A stretch of DNA of 64,000 nt from Tricholoma matsutake (GCA_026075535.2 AP026545.1:10044001-10108000); one strand, 5' to 3'; shown: positions 11,231 through 23,216, numbered from the stretch's first letter. Notes: a model not told the origin generated them from the sequence alone. Program-made: numbers and translations.

Positions 11231-12687
11231 TCAACATGATCTTGTGCTATTCTGACTATTCCCCAATCTAATCATCAAAGAAGAGTAGTTTGCAAGGATT
11301 TTCGCAACTAGAGGATAAAATCTCAGAGAATAACCAGTGTGCTCTCCTCATTTCTTTTGACCACTCTAATTCTTCTATAACTATTGAGTACACTGCAAAT
11401 ATTCCCAACATTGACTCCTCGAACTCTTCAAACACTCTTTCCTTTTCCTCAATTCTTGTGAACTTATATTTAATGGCTAGCCACCAGTATGCAATGTTCT
11501 TATCAGCATCAATGGCCACCCCTATGCATGATTCTATTATCATATCCCCTCCAGATGTTTCATCAACCAACTCCCTATACCCAATCTTTGCATCCTCAAA
11601 GAAGAAATACAAACCAGTTGCACAGAAAGTTCGACCAGTTATTACCAAACTACCTGATTGATTTTGCATTATTTGAACAATCACTGGTGACCCCTTCAAG
11701 AATATGCTGAAACTCAATCCTCATCCCCCATCATTTATCCCCTCTCCCTGATATACACTTGAATGCAAAGCTATTATCGACAAAAACCATCCTGGCAATT
11801 TCCTATGGCCAGAAGAACAAAAGCTTATGCACAACTTTATCTGAAATCACGAAATGAGTTTCACATGGACTGAACAAGAACAAGGAAGTTTTTGCCCTGA
11901 CTTCTTTCCTCCTATCAAATTCCCCATCATTCCTCACACTCCATGGGTCAAACATAATATCCCTATACCTCCTGGTCTGTATGAACAGATCTGCGAAATG
12001 CTGAAAAAGAAGATAGAAGCAGGAGTATACAAGTTGTTGAACTCATCATATTGGTCGTGATGGTTTTGCATTGCAAAGAAAGACACGAAATCACTTCAAA
12101 TCATCCACAGTCTCAAACCACTAAACCAAGTAACAATTCAGCACTCTGGCGTTGTCCTGATCCCCGAGCATCTAGCTGAACAGTTTTGGGGATGCGCTTG
12201 CAGTGGAATGTTGGACCTATATGTTGCATTCAATGAAAGGAAAGTCACAGAATCATCTCAAGATCTAACAACATTTCAGACACCTTTTGGAGTGCTTCAA
12301 ATCATCACCCTACCAATGGGTTGGACAAACTTGGTTTCAATTCTACATGACAATGTCACATTCATCCTACAACCTGAAATCCCTCATATCAACATCCCTT
12401 ACATTGATGACACACCAGTTAAGGGTCCAAAATCAGAATATCAAATGATCGGAGGATCTTACAAAATGATCGCTGATAATCCAGGCATTCGATGCTTCAT
12501 TTGGGAACATTTTGGGAATCTAAATTGTATAGTCCAACACATGAAGTATTGCAGAGGAACATTTTCTGGTCCGAAACTCTACCTTTGCATCCCCAAAATA
12601 ATTGTTTTAGGTCATCGATGCAATATCAAAGGTTGTATGGCTGATCCCACTCGCATCGCAGTGGTTAGCAAATGGGGACCTTGTTGA
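11231..12687 (+). pseudogene. Gypsy A reverse transcriptase
   Basis: RT motifs appear in order: FPIIPHTPWVKHNIPIPPGL, KKKIEAGVYKLLNSSYWS then a TGA, WFCIAKKDTKSLQIIHSLKP (TGA stands where Arg is expected), FQTPFGVLQIITLPMGWTN and the catalytic box YIDD at about 12400-12411. The catalytic box is intact, unlike several other RTs in the window. The stretch 11231-11853 before it is the degraded N-terminal pol linker; antisense open frames there look like shadows. The enzyme would copy element RNA into DNA. Confidence 0.85.
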
Positions 12688-12689
12688 AG

Positions 12690-13440
12690 CCTTACCAAAG
12701 TCAAGGCATTTTTATGAACTATTGGAGTTTGTCGTATCTTTATTCAAAACTTTGCTCAACATGCTACAGCTCTAATACACCTTACACAAAAAGATGTCCC
12801 TTTCAAATTTGGACCAAAGCAAATTGCAGCACAGGAAGACCTGAAGCAAGCACTCATCAATTCCCCAGCAATTCATGCTATCGACTACTCCTCTGACGCC
12901 CCAGTTATCCTATCAGTCGACACTTTGTACATCACTATTGGGTTCTTTCTTGCGCAATGCAATCCCGACAACCCTCAAAAATGGTATTACAGTTGATTTG
13001 GCTTGATCATGCTTAACAACCGCAAATCCCAGTTCTCACAAGTGAAACTCGAACTCTATGGTCTATATCGTGCTCTCGGAGCACTTTAATTGTATCTAAT
13101 AGGGGTCTGAAACCTCATCGTTGAAGTCGATGCCAGGTATATCAAAGGCATGCTCTCGAATCCTGATATTGCACCAAGTGCCAGTATCAATCGATGGATT
13201 GTCTCAATTCTCACTTTTCACTTCGAACTAGTTCATGTTGCAGGTACACATCATGGTCCAGATGGACTTTCGAGACATCCTCCACAAGATGAAGATGACC
13301 AGTTTGATAACAAAAACAATTTTGGAGACTGGATTGACTGTCTTCACAGTTTCATACACCAAATCAATCCCATTATGACTCATGATGACTCTTACTTCCT
13401 ATCGAATTTTGACACTCTCCCTCTGTTCAGATCTCAGTAA
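12690..13440 (+). pseudogene. Gypsy A RNase H
   Basis: The frame after RT shows LIHLTQKDVPFKFGPKQ-type sequence (via a frameshift), VILSVDTLYITIGFFLAQC with a conserved Asp, and VEVDARYIKGMLSNPDI, then TFHFELVHVAGTHHGPDGLS, the classic end of the Gypsy RNase H. Stops are mostly TGA, with one TAA at about 13089. It removes RNA from RNA:DNA hybrids. The segment 13441-13777 leads into integrase (WLEDLV, PDLSDSEYATFI). Confidence 0.8.
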
Positions 13441-13559
13441 GGGGGAGGATCTGACCTATGACAATGTCCCACAAACGAACAATGTGAAAAAGGATGATGA
13501 AAGATTACTTTGCATTTGAAAATGGTTAGAGGATTTGGTATGACCTCCAGATTTATCAG

Positions 13560-15690
13560 ATTCTGAATATGCTACCTTCATTCAATATTGCACCAAATTC
13601 TTCTTAGATTGCAGCAAACTTTAAAGAAAGGACTCTCACGGAGTTCATAAAATCGATAGAATCGGGAGGGGGTTGCAAATATGTTGCTTCAGAGATGTTG
13701 AGCAGGATTAGGGGATGTGATCCTGTAACTATTCCCAAACATCATCTCAAAGTTATTTGTGCAGCTCACAATGATATTGTCAAGAACTGTTCCTCGCCCA
13801 ATCAGAACCCGCATCCATCCAACCCTTTCCTGCACGTCGAACATGACTTTTGCCTACGCCTCCCAATTTCATTCCCAGCCGCCTTGCACTGCCCACACTG
13901 CTGTGCACCAGGCCGCCTTGTACAGCATCCATGGCTGCCTTCCCAAGGCTGCTGTCTCTATTGCAAATTCAACTACGGATTCCTGTGTGGCTCCCGCTAG
14001 ATAATTTATCTATGCAGTCGAGACACTGCCGCAGTCTTCGTTCCTGTTCCACATTATTCTGGACTACGGTATTTAAGCTTAGTTAGTTTCGCCTTGTATT
14101 CCTCAGTTCGTATATCAACATAGACTCGACTTTACCCTGCCAATCTAAAACCTCCTTCTACTCCAACCCCTGTCCTCTAAGAGTCTGAACTCCATTCGAC
14201 TCAACCTCTAGTCTCCCTCTGAAGTTCTAGTCTCATCTGAACTTAACCTAAGTCCCTCCATACTCCTCCCCATGTTTACCTGCACTTTCCCGCTCCTACC
14301 TCTAAACCCTCGACTTGAAATTAGGACACCAGATGAGGTGAAGGGTGCAGCTTCTTACAAGCTGAAGCCAAGTCCTTTCCATTTCCCCTCCCGCAGAATC
14401 CACATCAACCTGACAATCTCCCGCTATCATCACCCGCAGTGTCCGGTTGGATTCTGAAGCGGCCTCTAGGATCAGTTCTTAACAGATATCGGACACAAAT
14501 GGTCTTTGCAACAAAATCCATTATTTCCCTACGATTATGGTGGCCTAACATGAAAGCTGACATCGCATGGTTTATTCGCATCTGCCACCTCTGCCAAGTA
14601 TGACAAACTCAAAATCTCCTCATCCCACCTACCATCGCCACACCTGCACCTTTATTCAGCAAAGTCTACATCAATACTATGCAAATGCCTCCTTTGAGCG
14701 GATTCAAGTATATCGTACAAGGTCAATGTTTGCTGACGACTTGTCCTGAATGGCGAAATCTTCAATGAGAAAATGGCACAACCATCGGGGACTGGATCTT
14801 TGAAGACATCATTTGTAGATGGGGTTCCCTATATGAAATCGTGAGCGATAACAGATCAGCTTTCATTGCAGCATTGGAGTACCTTTTGAAACAATATCAT
14901 ATCAACCACATTTGGATTAGGTGTTACAATTCTCGTGCAAATGGACTCATTGAAAGAGCTCATTTTGACATTAGACAATTGTTATTCAAAGCAGTCGGCG
15001 TAATTTCTGAGAACCTCCTTTCGAATGATTTCAACTTATTTTGATGGAGATCAGAGCAAATGGTCAGCTGGAGCACACTCTGTGTTTTGGGCAGAACAAG
15101 TTACAGTTTGTAGACATATGGGTTGCTGACCTTACTTTGCAGTTACAGGATCACATCCCGCTCAACATCTCTGAAGCAACGTATTTGCAACCCCCTCCCA
15201 ATTCTATTTTATTGACAACTGATCTCATTGCTCAAAGAGCAATAGCACTACAAAAACAATCATCCAACCTCAAAATTCTATATTCAAAAGTCTATACCAC
15301 TCGACTCGAAGCTGCAAAACATTTCAAACTTGTTCACAAACAAACAATGTGTGACTACAACTTCGAAAAAGGCAACCTGGTCCTACTTTGAAACATGTAA
15401 ATTGAGAAATCCCTCAATCACAAAATGCAACCTCAATATTTAGGTCCCCTCATCATCATCGATCAAAACTATGGAGGAGCCTACATCATCTGTGAACTTG
15501 ATGGTTCAGTATTCCATTGGCCAGTCGCTGCCTTCTGACTCCTTCCCTATTTTGCTCGAAAATCAATTCCCCTTCCACCAAACTTCCTCGATATCAACTC
15601 TGAATGTCTTGAAAAACTTTGAAACACTTCGAAAGTCAATGAAGATATTCCTGAAGACCTTCCAGACTTTGAAGATGAATGATTATTCCT
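13560..15690 (+). pseudogene. Gypsy A integrase and Pol C-terminus (split by solo B LTR)
   Basis: The zinc-binding domain begins before 13777 (KVICAAHND) and resumes after the B LTR at 14485 (GHK; then RLWWPNMKADIAWFIRICHL and CHLCQ). The catalytic core follows: a region of IN D1 (SKVYINTMQMPPLSGFKYIV), D2 in VSDNRSAFIAALEYLL and E in NSRANGLIERAHFDIRQ. The C-terminal part runs through YLQPPPNSILLTTDLIAQRA and AAKHFKLVHKQTMCDYNFEK to about 15690. Several TGA codons and frameshifts make it non-functional. Confidence 0.8.
13778..14484 (+). mobile_element. Solo LTR, family B, inside Gypsy A integrase
   Basis: It starts TGTCAAGAACTGTTCC and ends CAGTTCTTAACA, 707 bp, matching 60386-61091. It has a perfect 5-bp TSD GATAT (13773-13777 and 14485-14489). 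The TG...CA ends and imperfect terminal inverted repeat (TGTCAAGAAC/GTTCTTAACA) confirm the LTR limits. Excising it joins the integrase zinc-finger coding sequence. Confidence 0.92.
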
Positions 15691-15929
15691 TTCTCTTTGT
15701 TTGGGATCACTTACCTATGACTTCAATTTCTTTTAGTGTACAATACAAGTCGCGATATCGCATTATAGCATGGTCATGCAAACTCCAAAAGGGTTTTTCA
15801 GCCATGATGATCTACTGAGCCTTTCCCTTATTTTCTCTCTTTTTTGTATTTTCTTATTGCTACTTTTCAAGACTCACAAGATATTATTTCAAATAAAGAA
15901 AAATACCACAAAGTTTTTTTTTTCCCTTT

Positions 15930-17328
15930 CTACTCTTCTAACATTTCTTCCACAACTGCTATTTGTCTATGCAAAACCTCCACCTCCACCTTCATTTCCA
16001 CCAACCTTGTCATCAGGATTCAATGACGTATATCAACCTCTTCATCTGCATCCTCAAAATCCTGCGATGCCTATGCCTTTGCTCTTCCCTTTCCCTTTGA
16101 TGTCCTCCTTTGCTCCTTCGATGGTCTTGAAGGTCCCACCACTGGTTCGACATCCTCAATGGGGCCCACAATGCAAATTCGAGGCACTTCGCAATCCAAA
16201 AAATAAGTTAGCAAACACTACAAATTTACTTCGACTAAACTTTGTACCTGGTTTTGGGCATGTCACCCATTTGGCATCTCTGCTCTTTGCAGCCCCAAAC
16301 TTCTTCCCCTCGCCTTTCCAAAGCCCTTTCCTTGATACCCCTTCCCAATAACATCCCTGCAGTGCATCTGTGCACTTGATGCACTTTGGGGCCCCTTCTT
16401 TGACAACACAGCATGGCTGGGATTTCATCCCAGCACAATGATCACACTATGATGCATCTAGTTAGTAAAAGTCAGAAATTGAATTCAATTTCAAAAACTC
16501 ACTGGGCCCTCAAAATTGAGAAGTCCACCCTCCATGAACCTCCTCCATTTGCTCTCTACCTTGTCCTTGATGATCTCATCCTCCTCATCCTCGCTTGCCT
16601 CAACTCCACTGCCTTCCGCTTCCCAATCCTGATTATAGGCAACTCTCCTAAATTTTCTTCTTCGTCTTCCTCCCCAGCCTCTGCCCTCTTGATAGCTAGT
16701 GCCTCTGCTGCCAGCTCTGCATTTCATCGCTGTAACTCCTCTTTCGATAATGTCTTAGCATGAAACGCAGCAAGAGCTGCATTCCGAGCGTCTCCTAATG
16801 CCCCCCTCTGAGCCTCAATTTTCGCCTTCTTCACATCTTCCTCCACCCTGCAAGCCTCCTCCTCCTCCTGAACCCATTTTGCTTCCTCTTCCCTTTGCTC
16901 TTACTCTACCTGCTCACTCAGATCTGCAAATAAAAGGTCCCTGCCCCAGAGAAGCCATTCACATCAAGCCATTGGTTTAAAAAGATCGAACACCTCGTTG
17001 ACGACTTTTTGCACAGTCGAGTCACATTCTTTGCCCAGGTCATCCGCCAGTTCATCATATTCCACCTAAAAATATTGTGTTAGCATCCTCAAATAGTGAA
17101 TGAAAAGTGGAAACTTACCATCTTCTTGCAAAACCCTCTTCCCCATACCTCAAAATTGAGATCTTCAGTGACACTGCGATCTGGCATCGATTTTGCATAT
17201 TTGAGGACTTTGGTGTTGAGTTCACCGAGGAGAGACATGGTCAAAGATAGTACTGGGGGTTTAGGGATTGATGAAGAAGAACGAGAAGTTTTTTCAGTTT
17301 TGTTTACAATTTCAACACGATCACACAT
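15930..17328 (-). pseudogene. Antisense accessory gene of Gypsy A (Cys-motif, coiled-coil protein)
   Basis: A minus-strand gene lies between pol and the 3' LTR. Exon 1 (17328-17119) encodes exactly 70 codons with no stop. A 53-bp intron (17118-17066, GTAAGT...TTTTTAG) keeps phase 0 into exon 2, which reads VEYDELADDLGKECDS..VVNEVFDLF. Then come an E/K/R-rich coiled-coil stretch (KKAKIEAQRGALGDARNAAL), a Cys cluster (KCIKCTDALQGCYWEG, about 16340-16390), and a second coiled coil (LVEMKVEVEVLHRQIAVVEE, about 15940-15995). TGA/TAG codons and a frameshift break it. The plus-strand open frame over 15770-16351 is probably its shadow. Function unknown; nucleic-acid or protein binding is a guess. Confidence 0.65.
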
Positions 17329-17374
17329 TTTGCATGTGACTCCAATTGGCTGACTGGGACAGTCAGGATTTCAG

Positions 17375-17386
17375 TAAGGGGGAGGA
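17375..17386 (+). promoter_or_regulatory. Polypurine tract of Gypsy A
   Basis: TAAGGGGGAGGA directly abuts the TGATAGG start of the 3' LTR. It is the expected plus-strand primer for reverse transcription and fixes the LTR start. Confidence 0.85.
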
Positions 17387-18163
17387 TGATAGGTCCACCT
17401 TGTGATCTGAGCTCTGGCAACGTCTCCAAATGCATTGACACATTACCACACACGCTCCCAACCCCTACAAACCTCTACAAACCCCATGAGACTGCTCCAA
17501 AGCTATTTCAAATGACTTTGAACTATTTCAAACTATTTCAAAAGACTTTGAACTATTTTGAACAACTTCACAGCACCTCAAATGCCTTCAGCTGCCATAT
17601 GCTTATTGCACCACCCTTCAGACACATGCAGCACACCTTGTATGAGTTAGTGCATCACATATTGAGCACCACTGGACATGAGGAGACACGATAATGGGAT
17701 TTTAGGATGTGATTGTGGTGCTTTGATGTCTTGATGATATATTGAATCAGTAGGACAGGTACCTGTAATAAATTGTGACTCTATACATTTTCCTTCTCAT
17801 CATCTTTCATTTATTTTATGATTTGCAAAGTTCTTTATTGTTTTATATCTTGCCTCATGTATTCCTCATGTTTTATTTCCTTTTAAGTACCATCTCTTCC
17901 AAACATATATAGCCTCATACTAGCTACTTAGAAGGACAGAATAGATCATCCTCTCACATCAATCATCTGATTTAAGAGCAATTCTCTTGAGTCCAAGCCT
18001 CTCATCTTAGTCCCAAAGTTCAGTGTTTTATGCCAAACTTCTTTGAACTTCTCATACTAGCTTCTCAAAACTATTGTCTATTGCCTATCCCCTCTCAAAA
18101 CCTTTCTACATCTTTATAGTCTATCCTCAGCCTTCGTCAAAATTGTCCTCATCCTCTATAAGC
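17387..18163 (+). repeat. Gypsy A 3' LTR, truncated
   Basis: It matches the 5' LTR from TGATAGGTCC as far as CCTCATCCTCTATAAGC, then the match ends at 18163; the last ~200 bp are missing. The break coincides with the start of the DDE transposon region, so no right-hand target duplication can be scored for Gypsy A. Confidence 0.88.
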
Positions 18164-20988
18164 TGACCTAATGTGATGGATGTGTCATACTTTCTCAGCT
18201 CTCCTTCGCGACGCATCCAGATAATGATCGCGTTGATAATCTATGTACTAGTAAAGTAATCTATGTACAATATAAGATGTAATTATACAGTTACTCAAGT
18301 ATTATAAGATAGAAATTACTATAAGAGTCAATTAAGTGACATTAGCCTTTTTGAGATCTTGAAAGATTGAGTCAGGAATCATTCGATGACCACAGTACTT
18401 CTTTGCCACCCAAGCTGCCTGCTTGCCATTTAGACCTTTGCAATATGCATCCATGAAATGGAGGGATCGAGTCACATATCTACAAATCAGTTGCCATGGA
18501 TACTCAAATCAATAACCAGATGGAAAGAAGCTTACCGCCACATTGAGATGAGTGGTATGTCGTCCAAACAAGCAATTATGTTCCACTCTAAATCCTCTTC
18601 CTTTGATGTTGGAGAGAGAAGATGGTATCACTGCTTTGCATTATCCCAACATTGCTCGATGAAACTGGTCTCACAATGGAACTTGGGGAAGAAGTGGACA
18701 GGATAACCCCTATATCTGCAGCAAGTTTCTAGCAATGATTCCTCCTCAACGAAATTGGGTCTTTATGCCAACAGAGCAATCTACAAAACTTTTCCCGTGC
18801 TGCACTTTCTTCTTTGACACATCATAACCATGTTCTGTTAGTATTGCAGCCATACCTTTGAAAATACCAGCCTTCTCATGACCTTCTGGATAGTAAAACT
18901 CTTGTTCCCTTCCATCAAATCTCCCATTTTGCATCCAAACCTTTTGCTTCAAGATCTTACCATCTGGTCTGTGGATTGGCCGGCCATCTAAACCAACAAC
19001 ATTAATCAGAACACCAAAGTTCTTCTTAGGCTTTAAAGGATTTTTTGGCATTTTAGTGGCTGAGAGTGCATCAGCGGGTCACAAGAGGTGAATTGATGCA
19101 TTGTCATAAATAAAGCAGTGATCCTCATCCAGATAGTTTCTTAAAAGGATTGCCATAGCATGATCTGCTTGTGCAAGAATATCTTCATTTGTGAAGTATC
19201 CTTCATGATTTTTTCCTGGGTGAAAAATGACGCGCGCTGATTCCTTTCCATCAGGCGATCAAAGCCAGCCGTAATCAGCTGACACAAAGTCAGCAACCAT
19301 CAACAAGACGCCTTCTCCTTTTGCGTAAGGTTTTGCTGTTTCATCTTTGTGGTACCATGCAGTCTGATGGTGGTCATGTGCATAGAAAATTGATTCATCA
19401 TGCACCCATGCAACAATAGGACAGTTGACCTCACAAGGTAAATCCCATCCATGCTCATCCACCCAGGTTTGCATCCAAGCCTTGTACTGTTCCATTGCTG
19501 GAAGGAAGACATTCTGCCGGTAGTGGACAACATCTGGCCATTCATGACCATCAACATACTGGCCCTTGAGATTTTTCTTTCAGCGGTATCCCATTTTTTT
19601 GAGCCATCTTCATGCTATTGCTAGTGAAATAGTCTTGGTGTGCTTCAAGCGAGCAAGGATCTCTGGTTTGGCACAGTACTGGACTATGTCTTCTGCTTTA
19701 ATGTGTTTGCCAATCTGCTGGAGGTGTAGATGAATTTCTTGAGCCAAATCCTCGTCATTGATTGCCGATTTGCTACCACGGCCATATCTATTCTCTGGGA
19801 TCTCCTTTTGGTCATTGATAAATGATCACATCCACACGCGAAGCTTTCTGGCATGGTGCTTGCTCTCACAACGCATGGTAACCATCGCATTGGATGTCTC
19901 TGTCCAGTTGCCTTAATGTTCCAGTCTGTCTGTCTCCAAGTGGATATATGCAGCCAAAAACATTCTCATCCCCTCAAGACGACCAGCACTTTTGTGACCG
20001 CATCCTTTCTTCCTCAGAGGCTGCAAGATATTTGTAATGTCCATGAAAGCTGCAGCTGCATCTTCGTGTGTTGGTGCAAATACATAAGCTTGAGGCTGTG
20101 AGTTGAAGGCTGCTTCCTCCATTGTGTCATCCTCCACATACACTGAGGTGTGATTTTCCTCATCCGCTTCCCACCCTTCTTCACCCTCCTCACCCTCCTC
20201 ACCCTCCTCACACATCCAGAATGTTTCCTCCCCACTCCAGTTTTTATGTGGTGTTTTTGGAGCATCATTATCTACAATTTCTTCAATTGTAGGAGGGTGA
20301 AGGATTCTTGGAGTGGGAATTTCCAAGGCAGGCTTGAGTTCTGGTGTAGGTGGTACATAGTTGATGGCAGGATGAGAAGAACAATAAATATTGAGATGTG
20401 AGGATGAGGTTGCTGAGTTTACATTGTGAACTTCATGCAAGGGTGAACTGCTGATTATTCTTGGGTCAGCCAGTGTAGGGTCTCTCGTTTTCACTTTTTT
20501 TGACGGATTGGCCTGTTAATTGATGCATCAATAATTAATTGTCAAACACATAATGAGCAGTATACATTAACATTTTCCTTATCTGAATCAGGGCTTAATT
20601 TCTGTTTGCCAGGGTGTGCATGATGGCCAAGATTTGCAGAGCGCCAGTTCCACCTCCCCATAAACACCGCCTGTCTTTCATTTCTTTCATTGGCTCGCGA
20701 TGCGCTTGAGGCACAGAGTGGCTATTTCTGAGAATTACCCAAAACAGAACATTATTGATGTATGCCTAATTACTTTCTTCTTCCACCGAAAATAAAAAAT
20801 TGAGAACCTAGACCCTCTGGAGAATTATATTTTACATAGATCTTAGGTTTTACTTTTGTGAAAAAAATGGAATTGAATGAGTAATTAGAAATACAGTGTT
20901 TTGTCATGATTTGTCACTCTTTAGTCATGTGATGATGTTGGCTGTGGACGAACCCTACCTTATGAGACAGAGTTATAAAGTCTTTCAA
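18164..20988 (-). mobile_element. DDE transposon G remnant
   Basis: The region between two A-LTR pieces holds a broken transposase gene (18340-20720, minus) with AT-rich flanks of about 175 bp and 270 bp. I looked for terminal inverted repeats at 18164 onward and before 20988 and found none that convince, so the ends are set by the neighbouring LTRs only. Confidence 0.6.
18340..20720 (-). pseudogene. DDE transposase (Tc1/IS630-like), decayed
   Basis: The minus strand has a short N-terminal exon (GRWNWRSANLGHHAHPGKQK, about 20660-20600), an acceptor CAG at about 20514, then a long acidic N-terminal domain (20494-19913) with a Glu/Gly run. A helix-turn-helix-like stretch (IHLHLQQIGKHIKAED) follows. 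Catalytic blocks are PIVAWVHDESIFYAH (first Asp) and CFIYDNASIHLL (second Asp, about 19090-19125). A block with YYPEGHEKAGIFKGMA precedes a degraded Glu region. A 60-bp intron (GTAAGC...TTGTAG, about 18534-18475) lies near the end, which reads MDAYCKGLNGKQAAWVAKKY. TGA codons and frameshifts inactivate it. Confidence 0.75.
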
Positions 20989-21425
20989 TGATGATACTTG
21001 ACCTGGAAACACAAACAAAACCCACAAATAGGCCTTGGATAGTATAACATGAGTTAGAGAAAGAGTGTGAGGTGATACTAAATATCACTGCTGTTAACCA
21101 GGAGTAGGTAAATAAAGTGCAAAGTTGTGTGAAGTGACATGAAATACTTTGTGAATATATTCAAAAAAGTTTGCAGTGATACAAAGTAGTTTTGAGATGT
21201 TCAGATGGTAAGGGCAATGTCAAATGATGAGGGTGACAGATGATAATGATATACAATAGAGACAATAGACAATGGTGATGATATGCAATAGTTTTGAGAG
21301 GTTTCAATATGAGGTTCAAAGAAGTTTGTGATGATTTGCAGAACTTAGCAATAAGACAAAAGATTGGGACTCAAGTTTGAACTCTTAAGTCAGACAATAT
21401 ATGAATATGAGAAGTAAAGACAATA
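20989..21425 (-). repeat. Family A LTR fragment, reverse orientation
   Basis: It starts TGATGATACTTGACC, the reverse of the A-LTR 3' end, and follows the LTR backwards for about 435 bp before similarity fades near 21425. It is more diverged than the other A copies. Confidence 0.75.
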
Positions 21426-21880
21426 ACAACCGAAGGGTGCTGGCACTGCATGACCCACTACTTTTTTTTTTTTTTTTTTTTTTCAATTTTTCAATTTTAT
21501 CCTTCATTGGTGCCTTAAGTTTGCTGTGACCTATCACATGTAGACATTGCAATTATACGTGTATACAAATATATAGATATCAAGTAATAATCAACAACCA
21601 CACTAGACATGGCCCCCACTGAATTGCCACACATGCTCTTCACTGCTGAGCTTGATAATACAGTGGTCCTGCTATATTCTCCACCCTTGCCAGGCTCCTC
21701 TTGTGCTGCCCCACATTTATTATCTCTGCTCCTCAGCACACCACTGCATCCTGCTTCATATTTGTCTTCTTTCATCTCAAGTACTATACCAGGACAAAGA
21801 GAAAGTGTGAAAAGCAGGTATGAGGGCCATTGATAAGGGTCTGTACGTGTTTCTCAATATGTATGTGCAACACTGAAGGT
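21426..21880. other. Intergenic stretch with a 20+ nt poly(T) tract
   Basis: No gene is assigned. A run of about 22 T lies at 21462-21483, followed by AT-rich DNA and the 3' side of the minus-strand coiled-coil gene. Read on the minus strand, the tract is a poly(A) about 400 bp beyond that gene's stop codon; it could be a retroposition scar or a simple homopolymer. Confidence 0.4.
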
Positions 21881-21883
21881 TTA

Positions 21884-23216
21884 CTTGTTTGCCAGGAGCC
21901 TAGCTGTGGTCATAATAGTGGGAATAAGTGATGGTGGGGAGTGAATAGATTCACGCAAATTGGCTGGATTGGCAAACATTGATGACTTCGGCAGATGGAT
22001 CATCAATGGTGCTGTGGCATCTGCATTTGGTGGATGTTCATCTTCTGATTCCTCCTTGGAGCTTCCCTTGGTCTCCAATTCAGCCAGCTTGTTCATCACC
22101 ACCAATTGACCATGCAACATCAATACCTCCTGCTTCATCTTCTCCAATTCCATTCCATTCCTCAAACCCCTCATCTCAGCCTCCAGCACTGGAATGCTCA
22201 CCAGCACCTTTTTTCTCAACCCACTCATCTCAGCCTCCAATGCCGGAACACTCAGCACCATCTTTTTCTTCAACGTGTTGAGAACTTCCATGTATCTATG
22301 CAACATCAAGCTTTCCTCATCCAATTTCCCTTGATTTTGTGCCAAGACTGATATGAGGATGTGGAGGTCTTGAAGCTCCTATTGTAAACCACTGATGGGG
22401 GGCATGTGATTGGGATGGGTGACACGACCTGGTGGTGGTGGTGCAGGAAGTGTAGTGTCAAGGGATTGCAGCATTGTGAGGCTTGTTGATGTGACAGGCT
22501 CAGGGGTTGGTATGCAGTGGGAGGTGCGTGAAGTTGTGGCAACTGGGGCTGGCATGACAGGAACATACTCTTTTGACTGCTCACCAGCAGTGTCTTCTGC
22601 CTGGCATTTTCTCTTTGGTGCTGTTCTTCATCATTCACTTTCCTCTGCCTTCACCTTTTTCTTCCCAATGACCTTTTTGCTTCTTTTGAGCTCCCCTGCC
22701 ACTATCAATTCATCCTGCTATGCTGTACATGATGCTGTATACAGGCATTTTGTCTTGCCCTTGTCTTGCAGCTGCTTCTGCTTGGTTGGTCTGAGCTTCC
22801 GGCATCATAGTTTGCATGGTTGTAGAAACAGGTGTGGAAACAGTGATGGGTGGTGTACCCATGGTGGGAGATTGGAGTGTAATGTGCACAGCTGGGAGAG
22901 TGCTGCTTGGCGCAGTGACAGGCGAAGTTGGACAAATATATATGCTATGGTCAATGGATTCCCAAGGCACTGGGCCAGACTTATTCCACTCATGAAGGAC
23001 TTTGAACACGTGTTTGAGGAATGGCATCATCACTGCTTCCTTAGCCAACACCTTTTTCCTATAATCCAACTTCAAGGCCTTCTGAGAAAGATTCATAAGA
23101 CATAAGAAAAATCATGCACCAACTTTTCCAACATGGATTTCTCATCCACAGTCATCCGAGTACCATCTAAAAATGTATCGAGGGCACACTCCATGGATTT
23201 GGTGTACTGAGAAGAC
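21884..23216 (-). pseudogene. Coiled-coil protein gene, unknown function
   Basis: The minus strand starts with MSSQYTKSMECALDTFLDGT (ATG at about 23216). A plausible 38-bp intron GTGCAT...CTCAG joins it in frame to KALKLDYRKKVLAKEAVMMP. A Thr/Pro/Ser-rich linker, a Lys-rich patch (KRSKKVIGKKKVKAEE) and a Pro-rich stretch follow. The C-terminal 154 residues (22345-21881) form a heptad-like coiled coil (EVLNTLKKKMVLSVPALEAE) with an acidic tail. Frameshifts and one TAG are needed to join the parts. Its layout resembles the antisense genes of Gypsy A and B. It diverges from the IP-repeat gene at 23393. Function unknown. Confidence 0.5.

Larger units (their letters stand above)
7830..18163 (+). 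mobile_element. Gypsy A, near full-length, with antisense accessory gene
   Basis: A ~10.3-kb Ty3/Gypsy element: 5' LTR 7830-8804, leader, gag (9124), PR, RT, RNase H, integrase, an antisense intron-bearing gene (about 15930-17328), a polypurine tract and a 3' LTR from 17387 cut at 18163. A solo B LTR sits in the integrase. The left flank CTGG resembles the CCGG/CCGC 4-bp TSDs of the two solo A LTRs. Gag and Pol look like one continuous frame interrupted mainly by TGA codons. Confidence 0.85.

Noticed and set aside
13433..13450. Second polypurine tract (CAGTAAGGGGGAGGATC) suggesting another LTR boundary
   Set aside because: No LTR follows; coding continues into the integrase linker, so it is a coincidental purine run similar to the real tract at 17375.
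15770..16351. 193-codon plus-strand ORF with a hydrophobic start
   Set aside because: It overlies the antisense accessory gene of Gypsy A, shows no retroelement motif, and its hydrophobic part comes from T-rich DNA; treated as a shadow.
18164..20988. Terminal inverted repeats for DDE transposon G
   Set aside because: Ends next to the A-LTR fragments were compared by eye in both orientations and no convincing inverted pair or TSD was found.
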